Positions 39,199 through 50,474 are shown, numbered from the stretch's first letter. The stretch is DNA of 64,000 nucleotides from Bemisia tabaci (GCF_918797505.1 NC_092796.1:53970851-54034850); one strand, 5' to 3'. Program-made: numbers and translations. Notes: generated from the letters alone by a model not told the origin.

Positions 39199-40717
39199 AT
39201 GTGTCACTTGTGCAACCTGATTTATAATTAAATTTATAATTCATTGAGTATTCCGGTACATAACCACCTCTACCTTCGGGTGGTAGTAGGGCAAACCTAG
39301 ACGGTTACTGCTGTAATGATTTTCAAAACTGTTGCGTTCCGTTTTAGTCCTTGAGAAAGTCTGGAGTCTGGAGTATTGATTAGTTCTTACTATCTAAAAA
39401 CTTGGTAAATTCACTCTTGTGTTCTGTACCATTTTTTTTTTCATCTCCTCCCCTCGCCCTCTTCTTTTGTGCGTTTGTATCATAAAAGAAAGATCAATAG
39501 AAATATTTTACTAACTGTACATATTTCCTCTATATTTTTGGAATTCCCTTAATATTCCTTCGTTTTCATACCCATACAGGTATGTGTGTATGTACATGTT
39601 GTGGATAGTTAAATATTGCATTGTACAGTCAGAGCAGTTGACCATTCATACTTTTATTTTCATCAGATTGGAACGTGAAATGTAATTTTCAATGAATATA
39701 CGGTCAGTGTGTATATTCTTTTATTTTTTATATCTTTTCGGAAATTGACATTGCCCCTTTTCCCTGGTAATTAAAGTGAAGTGGATTGTCCATAATAGTT
39801 TTTGTTGTGGTGCGTTAATAAGTTTAAATATACTAATGCTGTATCAATGAAAGAAGGGTCATGAGGACGTTTTGTGAAATCAGCAGATGGCAAACACTTG
39901 ATGAATATGACAAATTTACTTGTAACTCATTTAATATTATCAGGTGAACGTTCTTCAACTGCATCTCAGTCGTTTTTGCACCATACTATACAGATATATG
40001 TTTAGTCCCCCTTCTTTGAAAGTTTAAGATTCACAATTACAAATCATCACGATCAACTCAGAACATGTTATATCTTAATATTAATTATTAATTTTTGTGA
40101 TATTCCTAGTAAACAAACGTTTATTACTGTATTATTTTATTGATAATAACAATAAATATTGTTATATTTTAAGTCATTATAATAATTCTGTATCTATTAA
40201 CTGTATATCGTAATGTGTTTGTACAAAGAACGTGTACATGTACCTATACATTGTTTGTTTAGTTGATTTCATTAAACCTATGTTCAAATACATGGAGAAT
40301 ATATTTTACTTTTACTTCTATTTCATCTTCTTCTTTACCCCTCTCTGACATAAAAAGATAACTATGGAGGAAGTTATAAAAGGAATGGAAAATGATAAAT
40401 GTAAGGAAATGCTAAAATTTATAAAAGTGTGTGAGAAAACTTGGAATACGTATTTTGGGCTCAATAAAGAGGTATTCTAGTTCAGAATCAACGTATTATT
40501 TTTCCAACAGATCCGTTTTAAATTTTTTTCGTGAAAAAAACTTATTAAAGAAAAACGAATGTTGAAAGGGTTGCATAACTTGCTGTTCGATACTTTTTTT
40601 TTTTGTAAAGTTTTAAATCTTGAATGAAAAAGTGCAATCTTAAGTCAACATGCCCTAGAAACTTTGAATTAACAAAGTATTGCCTTCATTGCATCCTACA
40701 CATCATGTTCACCACAT

Positions 40718-41199
40718 CACTGAAAAAAAAGGATTGCTAATTCACCGATTTAGGGTGGAGCAAAATTTGCTTCACTTCGTAAAGCTTTCTTTTCCGTGCA
40801 CGGTGTTGAATCAAGTGAACGACTAGCACGGATCGCTACACCAATTTGCTACATCTGCGCGCCCTCATGCAGTTAATCTTGCATCAAGTGGCTTGGAAGT
40901 GTACCTAATTGCATTTTTTGGTATTGGTACTTTTCGAACAGTATAAAAATAGCTCAATAGTTAGGCTGAAATAGCGGAATTCACGGAAAAATAGCGAAAT
41001 TTACGGAAGAATAACTAAAAAGGTAACAGACGACGTAGCTTTTCAGAGAGCAAAATCACCTACACGTGCGTGTGTAAGTTAGCTGTAATTTGTGTAGGTA
41101 GCGATTTTACCTGCATGGTTTGCACGTTCGTTTTTTAGCCACACCATGCCATGAAATACCCGCGTGCACGGCAATTTCAGCAATATTTTTTTTTCAGTG
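40718..41199. mobile_element. Possible non-autonomous element, CACTGAAAAAAAA ends
   Basis: CACTGAAAAAAAAGGATTGCT at the left (21 nt, quoted as CACTGAAAAAAAA + GGATTGCT) is mirrored at the right by AGCAATATTTTTTTTTCAGTG (AGCAATA + T run + CAGTG). The interior is less AT-rich than the muscleblind region. Terminal similarity is partly A/T homopolymer, so the call is moderate. Confidence 0.5.
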
Positions 41200-41839
41200 T
41201 AAATAAAGATGAATTTTTTCCAGTCTTACTTAAAAATATGAATCTACATTTTCTTCTTTTCATCCTGAACATCTTGAATAATTATGAGACGTGGCCATGC
41301 TTGGAAGAAACCTCTGCCTGCTTTCAATTCTTGAACTACCTATGAAATTCTTATTCTTTTCCTAAAAAGAAACCAAACAAAAACGATGGCCTCCAGTCGG
41401 CGATGTTGGAATTTAACACCAAAGAGCCTTGGCTTTAAGTATGATTAATTTTTTTTTTTCATTTGGTCTCTTCATTTTTTAGGGGGAGTTTTTTGAATTG
41501 GGCCGGGGTGGCTACCGCCACCTAGAATCTCCACATTTTCTTTCCTGTCCGAAATCGAGAAAAATTGATAGGGGTTATGTACAATGTACATGGACTAAAG
41601 AGCCTCCCAAAATAAGGGCTGACTTTCGCCCCTTTTTCGGTATTCGATTCAACCATCGAACCAAGGTTTAAGTGGAAGCTTATAATAACAGAAAACTCAG
41701 GAAAAAATTTCAAGATGAGTTTACGAACCTTTTTCGAGTTACAAGGGGGGGGGGGGCAAAGGGGTCAAACTCCTACCTTTTTTTTCGCTATTTTCTTGTT
41801 GAATTGAAGAGCCGTGAAGTTCTTGTGAAGTGAAGAAAG
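41200..41839. other. Intergenic, no gene recognised
   Basis: The sequence between a candidate MITE and the 307-bp array contains a poly-G run near 41744-41755 and no convincing exon. Confidence 0.5.
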
Positions 41840-43078
41840 GCGACGGAAGATTGCAATTGAAATAAGCCTTCATGCACGCTGGCCTTTTCGATTTCCGTTA
41901 AAATTTTTTGTAGTCATGAATGCGCTTGAGTGCGCTTCAGCTAGAATTGTATTTAGCAAATGGGTGGTTTTTATAAGAGGGTCATGAATAAGCAAGTGGT
42001 TAGAAACGGAAACAAAATAATATGAACTATGCAAAACGATCCTTCCGATAACGGAACTTGGCTGTTTTGAAAACGCCTTCAAATACGGCGTGATACCTCA
42101 CGCATTCCGGAGAGTTCAAATAGTTGTATCATTGCGCCTTAGAAATGCGACGGAACATTGCAATTGAAATGGCCTTCATGCACGCTGGGCGTGTCGATTT
42201 CCTTTGACATTTTTGCAGTGGTGAATGCATAGCTGAAGTGCGCTTCAGCTAGAATTGTTTATATCAAATGGGTAATTTTTACAGGAGGATTATAATAAAC
42301 AAGTGGTTAGAAATGAAAACAAAATAATATGAGCTATGCAAAACGATTCTTCCGATAACGGAACTTGGCTGTTTTGAAAATGCCTTCAAATACGGCGTGA
42401 TACCTCACGCATTCCGGAGAGTTTAAATAGTTGTATCATTGCGCCTTAGAAATGCGACGGAAGATTGCAATTGAAATGGCCTTCATGCACGCTGGCCTTT
42501 TCGATTTTCGTTAATATTTTTGCACTCATGAATACGCTTAAGTGCGCTTCAGCTAGATTTGTATTTAGCAAATGGGTGGTTTTTCTACTTGAATTAAATA
42601 TAAACGAGCGGTTCGGAATTTTACAAAAGAATATGAACTATGCAAATCGATAATCCGGGTATCAGAACTTGGCTGATTTGAAAACGCCTTCAAATACGGC
42701 GTGACGCCTCACGCATTCCGGAGAGTTCAAATAGTTGTATCATGATAGCCTCCATGCACGCTGGGCTTGTCGATTTCCTCTAAAATTTTTGCAGTGGTGA
42801 ATGCATAGCTGAAGTGCGCTTCAGCTAGAAATGTATTTACAAATGGGTGGTTTTTCTACGAGGATTAAAAATAAACATAGTGGCTCGGAATATAACAAAA
42901 GAATATGAACTATGCGAAACGATAATCCGGGTATCGGAACTTGGCTGATTTGAAAACGCCTTCAAATGCGGCGTGATACCTCACGCATTCCGGAGAGTTC
43001 AAATAGTTGTATCATTGCGCCGTATGAATGTGACGGAAGATTTAAATGGAAATAGCCTTCATGCAGGCTCGCCACATT
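41840..43078. repeat. Satellite-like tandem array, ~307-bp unit
   Basis: Unit starts marked by GCGACGGAAnATTGCAATTG occur at 41840, 42147 and 42454, a spacing of 307 bp each. A fourth unit begins at about 42744 and lacks the first ~30 bp. A fifth, truncated unit starts near 43031. Each full unit carries CATGCACGCTGG, GTGCGCTTCAGCTAGA, GGAACTTGGCTG and GTGATACCTCACGCATTCCG. Short open frames across it are by-products of the repeat. Confidence 0.9.
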
Positions 43079-43189
43079 CCATCTCGGGCCCTGGTACCAG
43101 TTGGCGGCATGGAGTGAGGTTGGAGATCTTTTCTGATCAGAATTGAAAAGAACAAGAACAGATATATCGATTGTCAGTTCGGATAATAT

Positions 43190-44170
43190 CCAAGACAGAA
43201 GCCAAGATAGCACAATAGGTTACTCTCGCTATCTTAGATTTTGAAATTATGAAAATGTGACTGGAACTTGGAGCTTCTCGTCAAAAACACACCGATATCA
43301 AGTTGTACCAAAATCGATCAAACAGGAGCGATACATCGTAGGATCTGTACTGCCGTGCCAAGGAAGAACGCCGTATAAACACTCGAGAGTTGCCAAATTT
43401 CCTCGAATAAAACATGCATTTCTGCATGACAACATTCATGCATATTTTTCCTTAAAATGTTCAGATAACTTACACGTAGATAAAATTGCGTGCAAAATTG
43501 TCTGAAAATTTTGAAGAAAAAAAATATTCACAATTTTTCTAATAATTGCGATTTTTATCTGAAGAAACTTGGCAACGCCTGAAGGTTCATACGGCGTTTT
43601 TCCTTAGCACGGCAGTGTAGAACTCTGTACAGTGGTAAACGGTATCTACCAGGCTATTTGCAAACGTCAGTGCGCCTACATTTTCGTTTGATACTGTGCA
43701 ATACTTCTGAGGCGGAATAGTTGCTCAGAGCGCCTTTTAGAGCATTGCGTCGACTTGCTGCTGAGAGGGGATCACGATTGCCGCTGAGATTTAACTTTGA
43801 AGCACATGTGCAGCTACACATTTCCTGATAACACCGAGGCGCGACGGTGGGTTCAAAATATTCGTGTCTCAATTTGCCACGTTGCAAGTTTGGATAGTCT
43901 CGAAGGCGCCAAGATAGCATATTAGTTTACTCTCGCCATCTCAGATTTTGAAATCATGAAAATGTGACTTGCACTTCGAGTTTCTCGTTAAAATTACCCC
44001 CGATACCGAGTTTCACAAAAATCGATCGGACAATAGAGCCGAGCCAGCATTATAGGCCACTTTCGCCATCTCGGATTTTCGAATTTTGAATAAAGTTGAG
44101 TCGAAATTTAAGTTTCTCGTCAATCAATGCCGCACTTGCTACCAAGTTTCACCAAAACTATTTTACCAAC
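43190..44170. repeat. Degenerate ~129-bp repeat array
   Basis: Units begin with variants of GCCAAGATAGCA near 43200 and 43908 and GCCGAGCCAGCATTATAGGCC near 44038. Each is followed by CGCCATCTCGGATTTT, CGAGTTTCTCGT and CCAAGTTTCACCAAAA-type blocks. It is a diverged form of the better-preserved tandem array at 58345-58860. The stretch 43260-43900 between two units holds no recognisable gene. Confidence 0.65.
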
Positions 44171-44274
44171 TATTTTATTATAAGCAGTGAAAAGCTTGCA
44201 ACCGCAATAACGCGGGAAAAGCAGCATGAACACTTAAATATCTGTCGTGATTTTTCCAAGATATGATTAAAAGT

Positions 44275-44526
44275 GGACCGCGTTTAACAGAATGGAACCA
44301 AGCCAAATCAGCTATTGCCAAATTTAACTGGGCAATTCAATTTTTTACGAGATAACGTTTTTGTGGATTCCTTTGAAAATTTTAAGGAACTTGCTTCGTG
44401 CTATTGAAAAAATTCGCTGAAATTTGCGCAAAAATCCGCACAACCGTTCTCGTGTAAAAAATTGAATTGCCAAATTAAATCTGGCAATAGTTGATGTGGC
44501 TGATTCCTTTCTGTTTAACGCGGTCC
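44275..44526. mobile_element. MITE with GGACCGCGTTTAACAG ends, 252 bp
   Basis: Left GGACCGCGTTTAACAGAATG, and right (inverted) GGACCGCGTTAAACAGAAAG, extend inward through AGCTATTGCCA and GGCAATTCAATTTTTTACG. The TIRs are about 75 bp with modest divergence. It is non-coding and can fold into a near-complete hairpin. Confidence 0.88.
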
Positions 44527-44528
44527 AA

Positions 44529-44789
44529 ATATCGACGGTAAAACTACCAAACCACGTATCTCGTTTGCGGTGTTTAAAAATCTACGCTCACATTTTATTT
44601 TTTTGAAGGAGAACAAATCAATATTATTCCTTGAAATTTTCACAGAATTTTCTCCTCACGAAGAGGAAAAATCACAGAAATTTTCGAGACTGGATGTTAA
44701 GTAGATTTTCATTTAAAAAATAAAGTATGACAGGAAGTCTGCGACGTCGCAAACCGAGATACGTGGTTTGGTAGTTTCACCGTCGATAT
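44529..44789. mobile_element. MITE, ATATCGACGGT family, copy at 44.5 kb
   Basis: The left end ATATCGACGGTAAAACTACC and right end (inverted) GATATCGACGGTGAAACTACC-type arm extend through CCACGTATCTCG. It lies only 2 bp from the preceding MITE, so the two inserted side by side or one into the other's flank. Confidence 0.88.
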
Positions 44790-44932
44790 CTTTTAACTTT
44801 AATTTTTCCCCCTTTTAAAAGACATGATCACCAGAAACAGTTTCTTTGCCTTTCGTGTTTAATTATTTCCCTCATTACCGTCAATCCTATACTTTTCATT
44901 AAGTTTTCTACTAGTTAAACTAATATCGACGG

Positions 44933-45185
44933 TGTAAGTCGGCAATCACATAACTCGTTTCCGGTGTCTGAAAATCTCCGCCTCTATGTCATTTGTTTAA
45001 AAGAGAACAAGTAGACATCATTCCTTGAAGTTTATGTAGAATTTTCGTCACACAGAGAAAAAAAAAACCACGGCAGTCTTAGAGAATTGCCGTTGAGCAG
45101 TTTTCCGTTTACAAAATAAAATATGACAGAAAATCTGCGACATCGCAAACCGGGTTATGTGATTGCCGACTTACACCGTCGATAT
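44933..45185. mobile_element. MITE, ATATCGACGGT family, copy at 44.9 kb
   Basis: The ends ATATCGACGGTGTAAGTCGG and, inverted, ATATCGACGGTGTAAGTCGG are identical over 20 bp. The arms continue through CAATCACATAAC and the interior matches the 44529 copy. It is about 253 bp and is the best-preserved TIR pair of this family in the window. Confidence 0.9.
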
Positions 45186-47574
45186 GCTCTTTCTTGGCAA
45201 CACTGATGAGAAGTCTAGTCTCGGTTTAGGAAAAGAATAAGTTCCTGTTAGCAGACATCACTGTAGGTAGCGTCATTTTTTGCTGACAGTGCCCAACTCG
45301 GCCATTTAAATAAACCATGAATCTACAGACAAGTCGGCTGAAAGTAGTGAAGTGTTTACAATGGGTAAGTATTGTTTCAGAGATGTTTGCTCACTTTAAT
45401 TTCCAAGTCTCCGGCGCTTCAAGACTCCCACCTCCGAGCTGATTACAATCTCATTTCCACTGACGGATGAGAGGTTCGCCTCAAATATCCTCCCCATCCC
45501 CTTCTTTTTCCCTCTGAAAAGTCAAACTTAACCAGTCTTTCCCCGTTCTTCGTAAAATAACAGATGGCGCACATTGTAGCTTAATCGTTTGCTCTTGTAT
45601 TTCGACCTTTCTAGTATATGTATCAGTGCGGTTTCAACTTTCATGGTGCCTTGAGCCACTTTCTCTTACTTATATAATTTTTTATCATGTGTAATGACAA
45701 AGAATTGAATCACAAGCTAATTTCAAATCTCTTGATCCGTTAGCCAAAATGATCGCCAGTTTGTGGCAGGAATATTGTTTGAAAACCTCTATTCATGGGC
45801 TTAGATACGTTGCTGATTCCAAAAGGCCTTTTATTGAGCGGTAGGTCTGCGTGTGACCGTTAAAAAAAGCACTAGCCGTCTGAAAATCCAGATACGGTCA
45901 TGAAATTGTGTATGGTAACACTTGTAGTAAGTCTCCTGAAAAAACTAATGAAACCCGTGACTGAGGGCTCGTTTGTAAACAAAGTGATAACTCTTAAAAA
46001 CCATTCTTCTATTTCGATCTTGTTTGAAAACCCTAAATCTCTAATTATCTTTGTTACCTATATCACATCTTCTCGTATAAATCTTTTACGGGATGATCTG
46101 AAATCGGTAGGTAATTCAGGATTGCGCGAAAGGCCTAGCAGGATTGGGCGAAAACGGCACAAGGATTGCGTGATTAGAAACCTGAACATCAGCTTCAGAA
46201 ATGCGCGAATTTAAAATGAAGTTAATTTAAGGTAAAAGTTTGGCAACACAGGAAACGGGTGGAAAATAAACACATTTTTATGTCAACGCTAGTTTAGGTT
46301 ATTTTGTCGACAAATCATCGATGTCTTACTTTCTGATGAATAATGAAGTGAAAAGATTGAATAATGGTCGTGGATATAAAGAACTTGCTTAAATTTTCTC
46401 GGGAAAAGTATTTAATCGGGAGAAAGGAGGCAACGTTGGAATGCTCATACGGCGTCGAAACACAACCCGGGCCTTATAAGCTCTATTAATCGATGCCGCG
46501 ATTATTCTAACGAAAGTTAAGAAAATCGCGCCGAAAACAGGGCGGCCGGCGCGCGGCGTTAAACGTATATTAACGCCTGCAAGACACTGCACCTCACGCA
46601 TTGCGCCAAACAGCGCGGTCGACGTCAAGCCTATATTAGCGCCTACAAGACTGCATGAATACTTCTCGCATTACGTCAAACGCAGAGCAGTCAGTCAGTT
46701 GGTGTGAAACGCACATTAGTGCCCACAAGACTTAGGAATGCTGGAGGACCGAGTGTCATCATTCTTGACTTTTTGCTCCAGTTTTTTTTACTATAATTAA
46801 AGGATAAATATGTATCCTCATTGTAACGATTCAGAAACTCGGATGATTGTTAATTTTTTTTTTTGGTTACATTATAAGGAAATAGAGCTAACGAAAATAT
46901 CGCGTCGAAATGTTCGATACTTTTATTTCAGATCATTTAGGTAAACTCGCAGAAACCTTTCAGAAAAACTGTGCGTAGCTTTTTAAAAACATTTATTAAA
47001 AATAAAACATAAAAGTGGTGCATAACGTTGCAATCAGATATAAATTTACGCTTTCTTTTATTTCTGTTGTGTCCGTGGCCGTCGGGTTTTGAATCCATTC
47101 ATCGCTTAAAAACTTTGACATAGTTGTTCTACGATTTTTAAAGTGTAGTTTTTTTCAGTGGTTGGCCACACCCCCCTAACTCACTTTTTAAATATCCATG
47201 AAAGCTCTCTGGGCCATTCTTGCTGCTACGAGGGCTATCCATCGTAGAGAGACATGCCCGTAAGTAAGGAGGGAATGAACAGTTTTCCACAATGTAGTTA
47301 TCCACCACAAACTATCAAGGTTGACAGATTAACGCTGCTTCGTTGAAAATTGAATATTCGCGCATACATGTGAGTTTTCAGTCCTATAGGAATTCGTGCA
47401 TTCTTATGCATCTCCGAAAAGGTAAAAAAAGAGGGTATTCGCACAATCCTATCGCTGCCTTTGAAATCTACGAGCTTAATCATTAAAAATCTGAAGAAAA
47501 CACCCAAGAAATGTTTCGTTCAACACATTGGCCTCTTAATATAGACGTGAATCAATATTTATCGATCTTCATTT
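45186..47574. other. Intergenic or upstream region of the channel gene
   Basis: These 2.4 kb lack a convincing exon. An ATG followed at once by a consensus donor (ATGG|GTAAGT, 45361) could be a first-exon start but is unsupported. A GC-richer patch near 46430-46720 holds repeated CGCATT and GCCTACAAGACT-type motifs. The upstream exon encoding the channel's cytoplasmic N-terminus was not identified. Confidence 0.4.
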
Positions 47575-47794
47575 GGACGTATTTCTGACAAACGGAACTA
47601 AGCTCCATCGGGGGAGGAAGGGAGAGGGGGGCTTGGATTGGCGGCGGAATCGGGCGTCGGGCTCATTCCGTCCTATACTCGCAATGCTTTTCCATGGCGC
47701 TTAGTTCCGTTTGACAGAACGCGCTATCCGGAATTCTAATTTCCTCAAAAAGAACTCAAATTGGTGCTTAGTTCCGTTTGACAGAAATACGTCC
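47575..47794. mobile_element. MITE with GGACGTATTTCTG ends, 220 bp
   Basis: Left GGACGTATTTCTGACAAACG and GAACTAAGC are mirrored at the right as GGACGTATTTCTGTCAAACG and GAACTAAGC. A third inverted copy of GCTTAGTTCCGTTTGACAGA lies inside at about 47698. The end motif GGACGTATTT is shared with the large element at 56691-59161, which suggests a related transposase. It lies just upstream of the channel exon. Confidence 0.85.
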
Positions 47795-47962
47795 ATTTCG
47801 GCATTGAAAAATATTAAAAATCAAACGCAAGAGTTTGGCCTTCACCCATGGTGCTTTTTAGAAGAAAATCCTTTAAAAAATGCAATTTGCAAGACGTGTC
47901 CGCGAAGATGATTTTTCATTTCTCTGAATTGTGTTTTTTTTTCTTTTCTTTTTTTGCACGAG

Positions 47963-48171
47963 GATAGTGGTGTATGGTGTTGCCTGCTAGTATGCGCTGC
48001 CATTTGGATTTTGTATCAAGTTTTCGAGTTGTGGCTTGTTTTCTCAATCGGGCCAACTCAGATCGTCGTAGACAACCCCCGTTACCCACTAGCAAAGATT
48101 GATTTCCCGGCTGTCACAATTTGTCCCATCAACAAAGTCATGTACTCCAAGGTCCTTGCGCACATGGATAC
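47963..48171 (+). CDS. DEG/ENaC (pickpocket-type) channel exon: TM1
   Basis: The exon encodes the first membrane helix and post-TM1 signature of a degenerin/epithelial sodium channel subunit. After DSGVW come the hydrophobic CCLLVCAAIWILYQVFELWL (TM1) and then AKIDFPAVTICPINKVMYSK, containing the family hallmark FPAVTICP. Subunits of this family are trimeric, amiloride-type, Na+-permeable channels used in insect mechanosensation, chemosensation and liquid clearance. The donor is AC|GTAAGT. The acceptor is taken as CACGAG|GAT; an AG five bases later is possible. The two left-over bases combine with G at 50312 to restore the frame. The cytoplasmic N-terminus lies on an upstream exon that I could not find. 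The ppk paralogue cannot be assigned. Confidence 0.88.
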
Positions 48172-48491
48172 GTAAGTTCCTTACAGAGAAAAATACAAAA
48201 TTCGTCGAATAGTCGTCGCACAAAGAATCAAGTCAATAGGAGAGACTGGAAAAAAATTTGGAAACTTTAAAAGCTCATATCTCCGTTCATACAAATTGTT
48301 AAGGTTCTAAAAGTGGATACATTGGTTTTCTCGAAAAATTCTTTTCTAGAAACATCCCTTAAAGTTTAAATTGTGACGAAATAAACATCAAAATTTGCAG
48401 TTTTAGTCAAAAATTTCATGTCCGATCTCTGTAATTGACTCCATCCTCTGTGCGTCGCTTGCTTACAGAAAATCACGATAACTTATGAATT

Positions 48492-48754
48492 GTATACCGT
48501 CACATTCCGGCAAAGTATCACAAGTGTCATGCGACGTTTCAAAATTTCTACCGCGCCATTTTATTTTTTTACAGAGAAATTGTTGGTTGAATCTATTTGA
48601 AAATTTCACTGAATTTTATGAGCAGCAGAAAGAAAATTCAGTGAATTTTTCGGACAGCTTCGTTGAACAATTTCTCTGTGAAAAAATAAAATGGCGGCGG
48701 AAATTTGAGACGTCGCATGCCGCTTGTGATATATTGGCCGGAAGGTAACGATAC
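48492..48754. mobile_element. MITE in channel intron, 263 bp
   Basis: Left GTATACCGTCACATTCCGG, ATCACAAG and CATGCGACGTTTC are mirrored at the right as GTATCGTTACCTTCCGG, ATCACAAG and CATGCGACGTCTC. Inner arms around GAGAAATTGTT also pair. The layout resembles the ATATCGACGGT family (a GCGACGT block next to AAAATAAA) but the ends differ. Confidence 0.85.
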
Positions 48755-49282
48755 GTGATGGGGTCTTAGCAAACGGTTCTTTGAGGTGGAATGACAACAA
48801 AACTATCCCTTAGCTTTCAGGAATTACTTTTGGAAAGAGTTCCAAAATTCCAAGAATTCACTCTTCGATAGCCAGATATGGAAACGTTTTAGTTCAAAAG
48901 CTCATGATTTTGCTTTTAAAGCAAATTATGACTTGAAATTTAAATAAAATGTTTTTGAGGGTTTTAGAAAGTGTTCAGCACCGAAAACAATCCACGATCA
49001 GCACACCATTGAATAGTTTGAGTTTCCACCTTAAGGATTATTGCCCATAACTATGTCTCAAAATGGTGATAAATTCAGAAAATTATACGGATCTCCTATC
49101 ATATGACGTACATAAATAAATGCTGATATTTTTTGATAATATGATTCGTCTCATTTCTTGCTACAATTTCAGTTGCTTTTTTCTCGGTATTCCTATTTTT
49201 AAAATTTTGTTAAGACAGGAAATATGTTCCCATCGCAGGTACTCTACCTTTTGCATTGTGTATTCAAGCACTTATAACAGAT

Positions 49283-49395
49283 ACTAGCCGTTCTGGGCGC
49301 GCTTCGCGCGCCCGTCACGCTAGCCGGGGCTATGCCCCTGGACCCCGTCACTCGCTACGCGAGTGACATTCGGCTCGCTTCGCGAGCCGATTTTG
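49283..49395. repeat. GC-rich cluster of compact hairpins
   Basis: Within 113 bp of strongly GC-rich sequence in AT-rich surroundings lie successive perfect or near-perfect stems: GGGCGCGC-TTC-GCGCGCCC, CCGGGGC-TAT-GCCCCTGG, CACTCGC-TAC-GCGAGTG and CGGCTCGC-TTC-GCGAGCCG. It begins ACTAGCCGTTCTGGGCG. The arrangement suggests a structured, mobile or RNA-derived repeat unit. It has no coding potential. Confidence 0.85.
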
Positions 49396-49656
49396 TAGTA
49401 GTTGCAAATTTTTTTATCACTATATTTGAAGATTTCATAGAAAACATTATGAAATTCTCACTCCACAATTGACTTGTAGAATAATAATGGCAGGGCAAGA
49501 AATAGACTATATCTTAAAATGGATTTCCCACTTAGTAAAAACAGCCAACACCACGTGAAGGTGAGGAACCATCGTTAGCCACTTTTTTTTTTCTTCTTCT
49601 TTTCTTTACTTTTCTGAAAAAAATTTACTGAAATTTTAGTTGCGTCCTAAAAGGAA

Positions 49657-49860
49657 ACACGGAGAAAAAAAATTGTGCATGGAACCCGAAGCTGAGATCA
49701 TATGGATCTCTGAAGTTTTCGGATCACGCATCCGAAAAGTTAAGGTCCATCTGCCGAAGTTCGGGTCAGACAATTGAAGTAGTTCGGTATATACCGAAGG
49801 TTTCAGGTCACACATCTGAAGTACTCGGTGCATACCGAAGTGCTTCAGATTTCTGACTCG
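49657..49860. mobile_element. Partial element, ACACGGAGAAAAAAA family
   Basis: It begins ACACGGAGAAAAAAA and has GGAACCCGAAGCT, ATCATATGGATCTCTGAAG, TTTTCGGAT, then repeated CCGAAG / CTTCGG words. This matches the left half of the 360-bp hairpin element at 57790-58149. The mirrored right terminus is not present, so this copy is truncated or diverged. Confidence 0.7.
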
Positions 49861-50311
49861 GATATTTAGGAAAAACACAGTAGAGAACCAAGGAATCACA
49901 GTAGAACAGAGAAAAAAATACAGTCGAATAAATAAAGAAAACTATTATCGAAGAAATTCTAATTATTAGAAAGTAATTAGCTGGCGTAATCAATGCGTAG
50001 CTGCATAGGAGCATGAGCGAGATTTATCATCAACTGACCGCTGGCCGCTAAGTACCTGGGTGGGCGAGCGACAATACGTAAGCGGTGGCATTGTTCGATT
50101 GACAGAGGAGTGGGAACGGTCAGACGTAGGAAAGGTTCAGGCTGAACCGTTCAGCACAGCGCAGCGTCAGTCACGGGTGGGGATCCGGGAGGGGACACTT
50201 CCCCTCGAGTGAAATAGAAAAAGGCAGAATCCTTCGAAGTTTATATTAATGATGTCACCAGATTTTGCCATCAGACGGAAACGAAATGAAGTATTCATTG
50301 TATATTTTCAG

Positions 50312-50474
50312 GATTTTTGACCGAAATGACAGAACCAACAGAGAAAACTTTATTCATTCAATGGTTGCCATGTCTTTGATGCGCTATCCATACTATGACA
50401 ATCCGGCGAATTATTTACAGAACAAAACAGCATACATACTGAACAACAGTGAACTAGATAAGCTCATGCAAAAG
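50312..50474 (+). CDS. DEG/ENaC channel exon: early extracellular domain
   Basis: The acceptor TATATTTTCAG|G and donor CAAAAG|GTGAAT bound 163 nt. With the two bases from the previous exon the frame reads TIFDRNDRTNRENF, then IHSMVAMSLMRYPYYDNPAN, then LNNSELDKLMQK. The pattern of a -M--MSL-RYP-Y- helix followed by a short loop and L--LM-KV is typical of the finger/knuckle part of pickpocket channels after TM1. The exon ends in phase 0 and joins in frame to 51338. No stop or frameshift is seen. It carries no recognisable domain on its own, so the call depends on its neighbours and exact phase compatibility. Confidence 0.8.

Larger units (their letters stand above)
28589..40600 (+). other. Probable muscleblind 3'UTR and flanking non-coding DNA
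   Basis: About 12 kb follows the FTGHPPGVPRF stop with no recognisable coding exon on either strand. Candidate AATAAA signals occur near 33480 and 40151, and the AU-rich 39.5-40.3 kb segment reads like a 3'UTR end. Which signal, if any, ends the transcript cannot be told from sequence. Embedded repeats are few: a partial MITE near 32719-32847, a MITE at 38547-38783 and another at 38991-39198. A poly-A tract lies near 29236-29255. Confidence 0.45.
48172..50311 (+). other. Channel-gene intron with repeats
   Basis: This 2.1-kb intron holds a hairpin MITE (48492-48754), a GC-rich hairpin cluster (49283-49395) and a partial ACACGGAGAAAA-family element (49657-49860). No further channel exon was seen. 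Exon phases across the intron match exactly, so an additional exon is not required. Confidence 0.6.

Noticed and set aside
45361..45370. ATGG followed directly by GTAAGT as a possible first exon of the channel gene
   Set aside because: A single codon with a donor is too little evidence, and no promoter element or connecting exon was identified.
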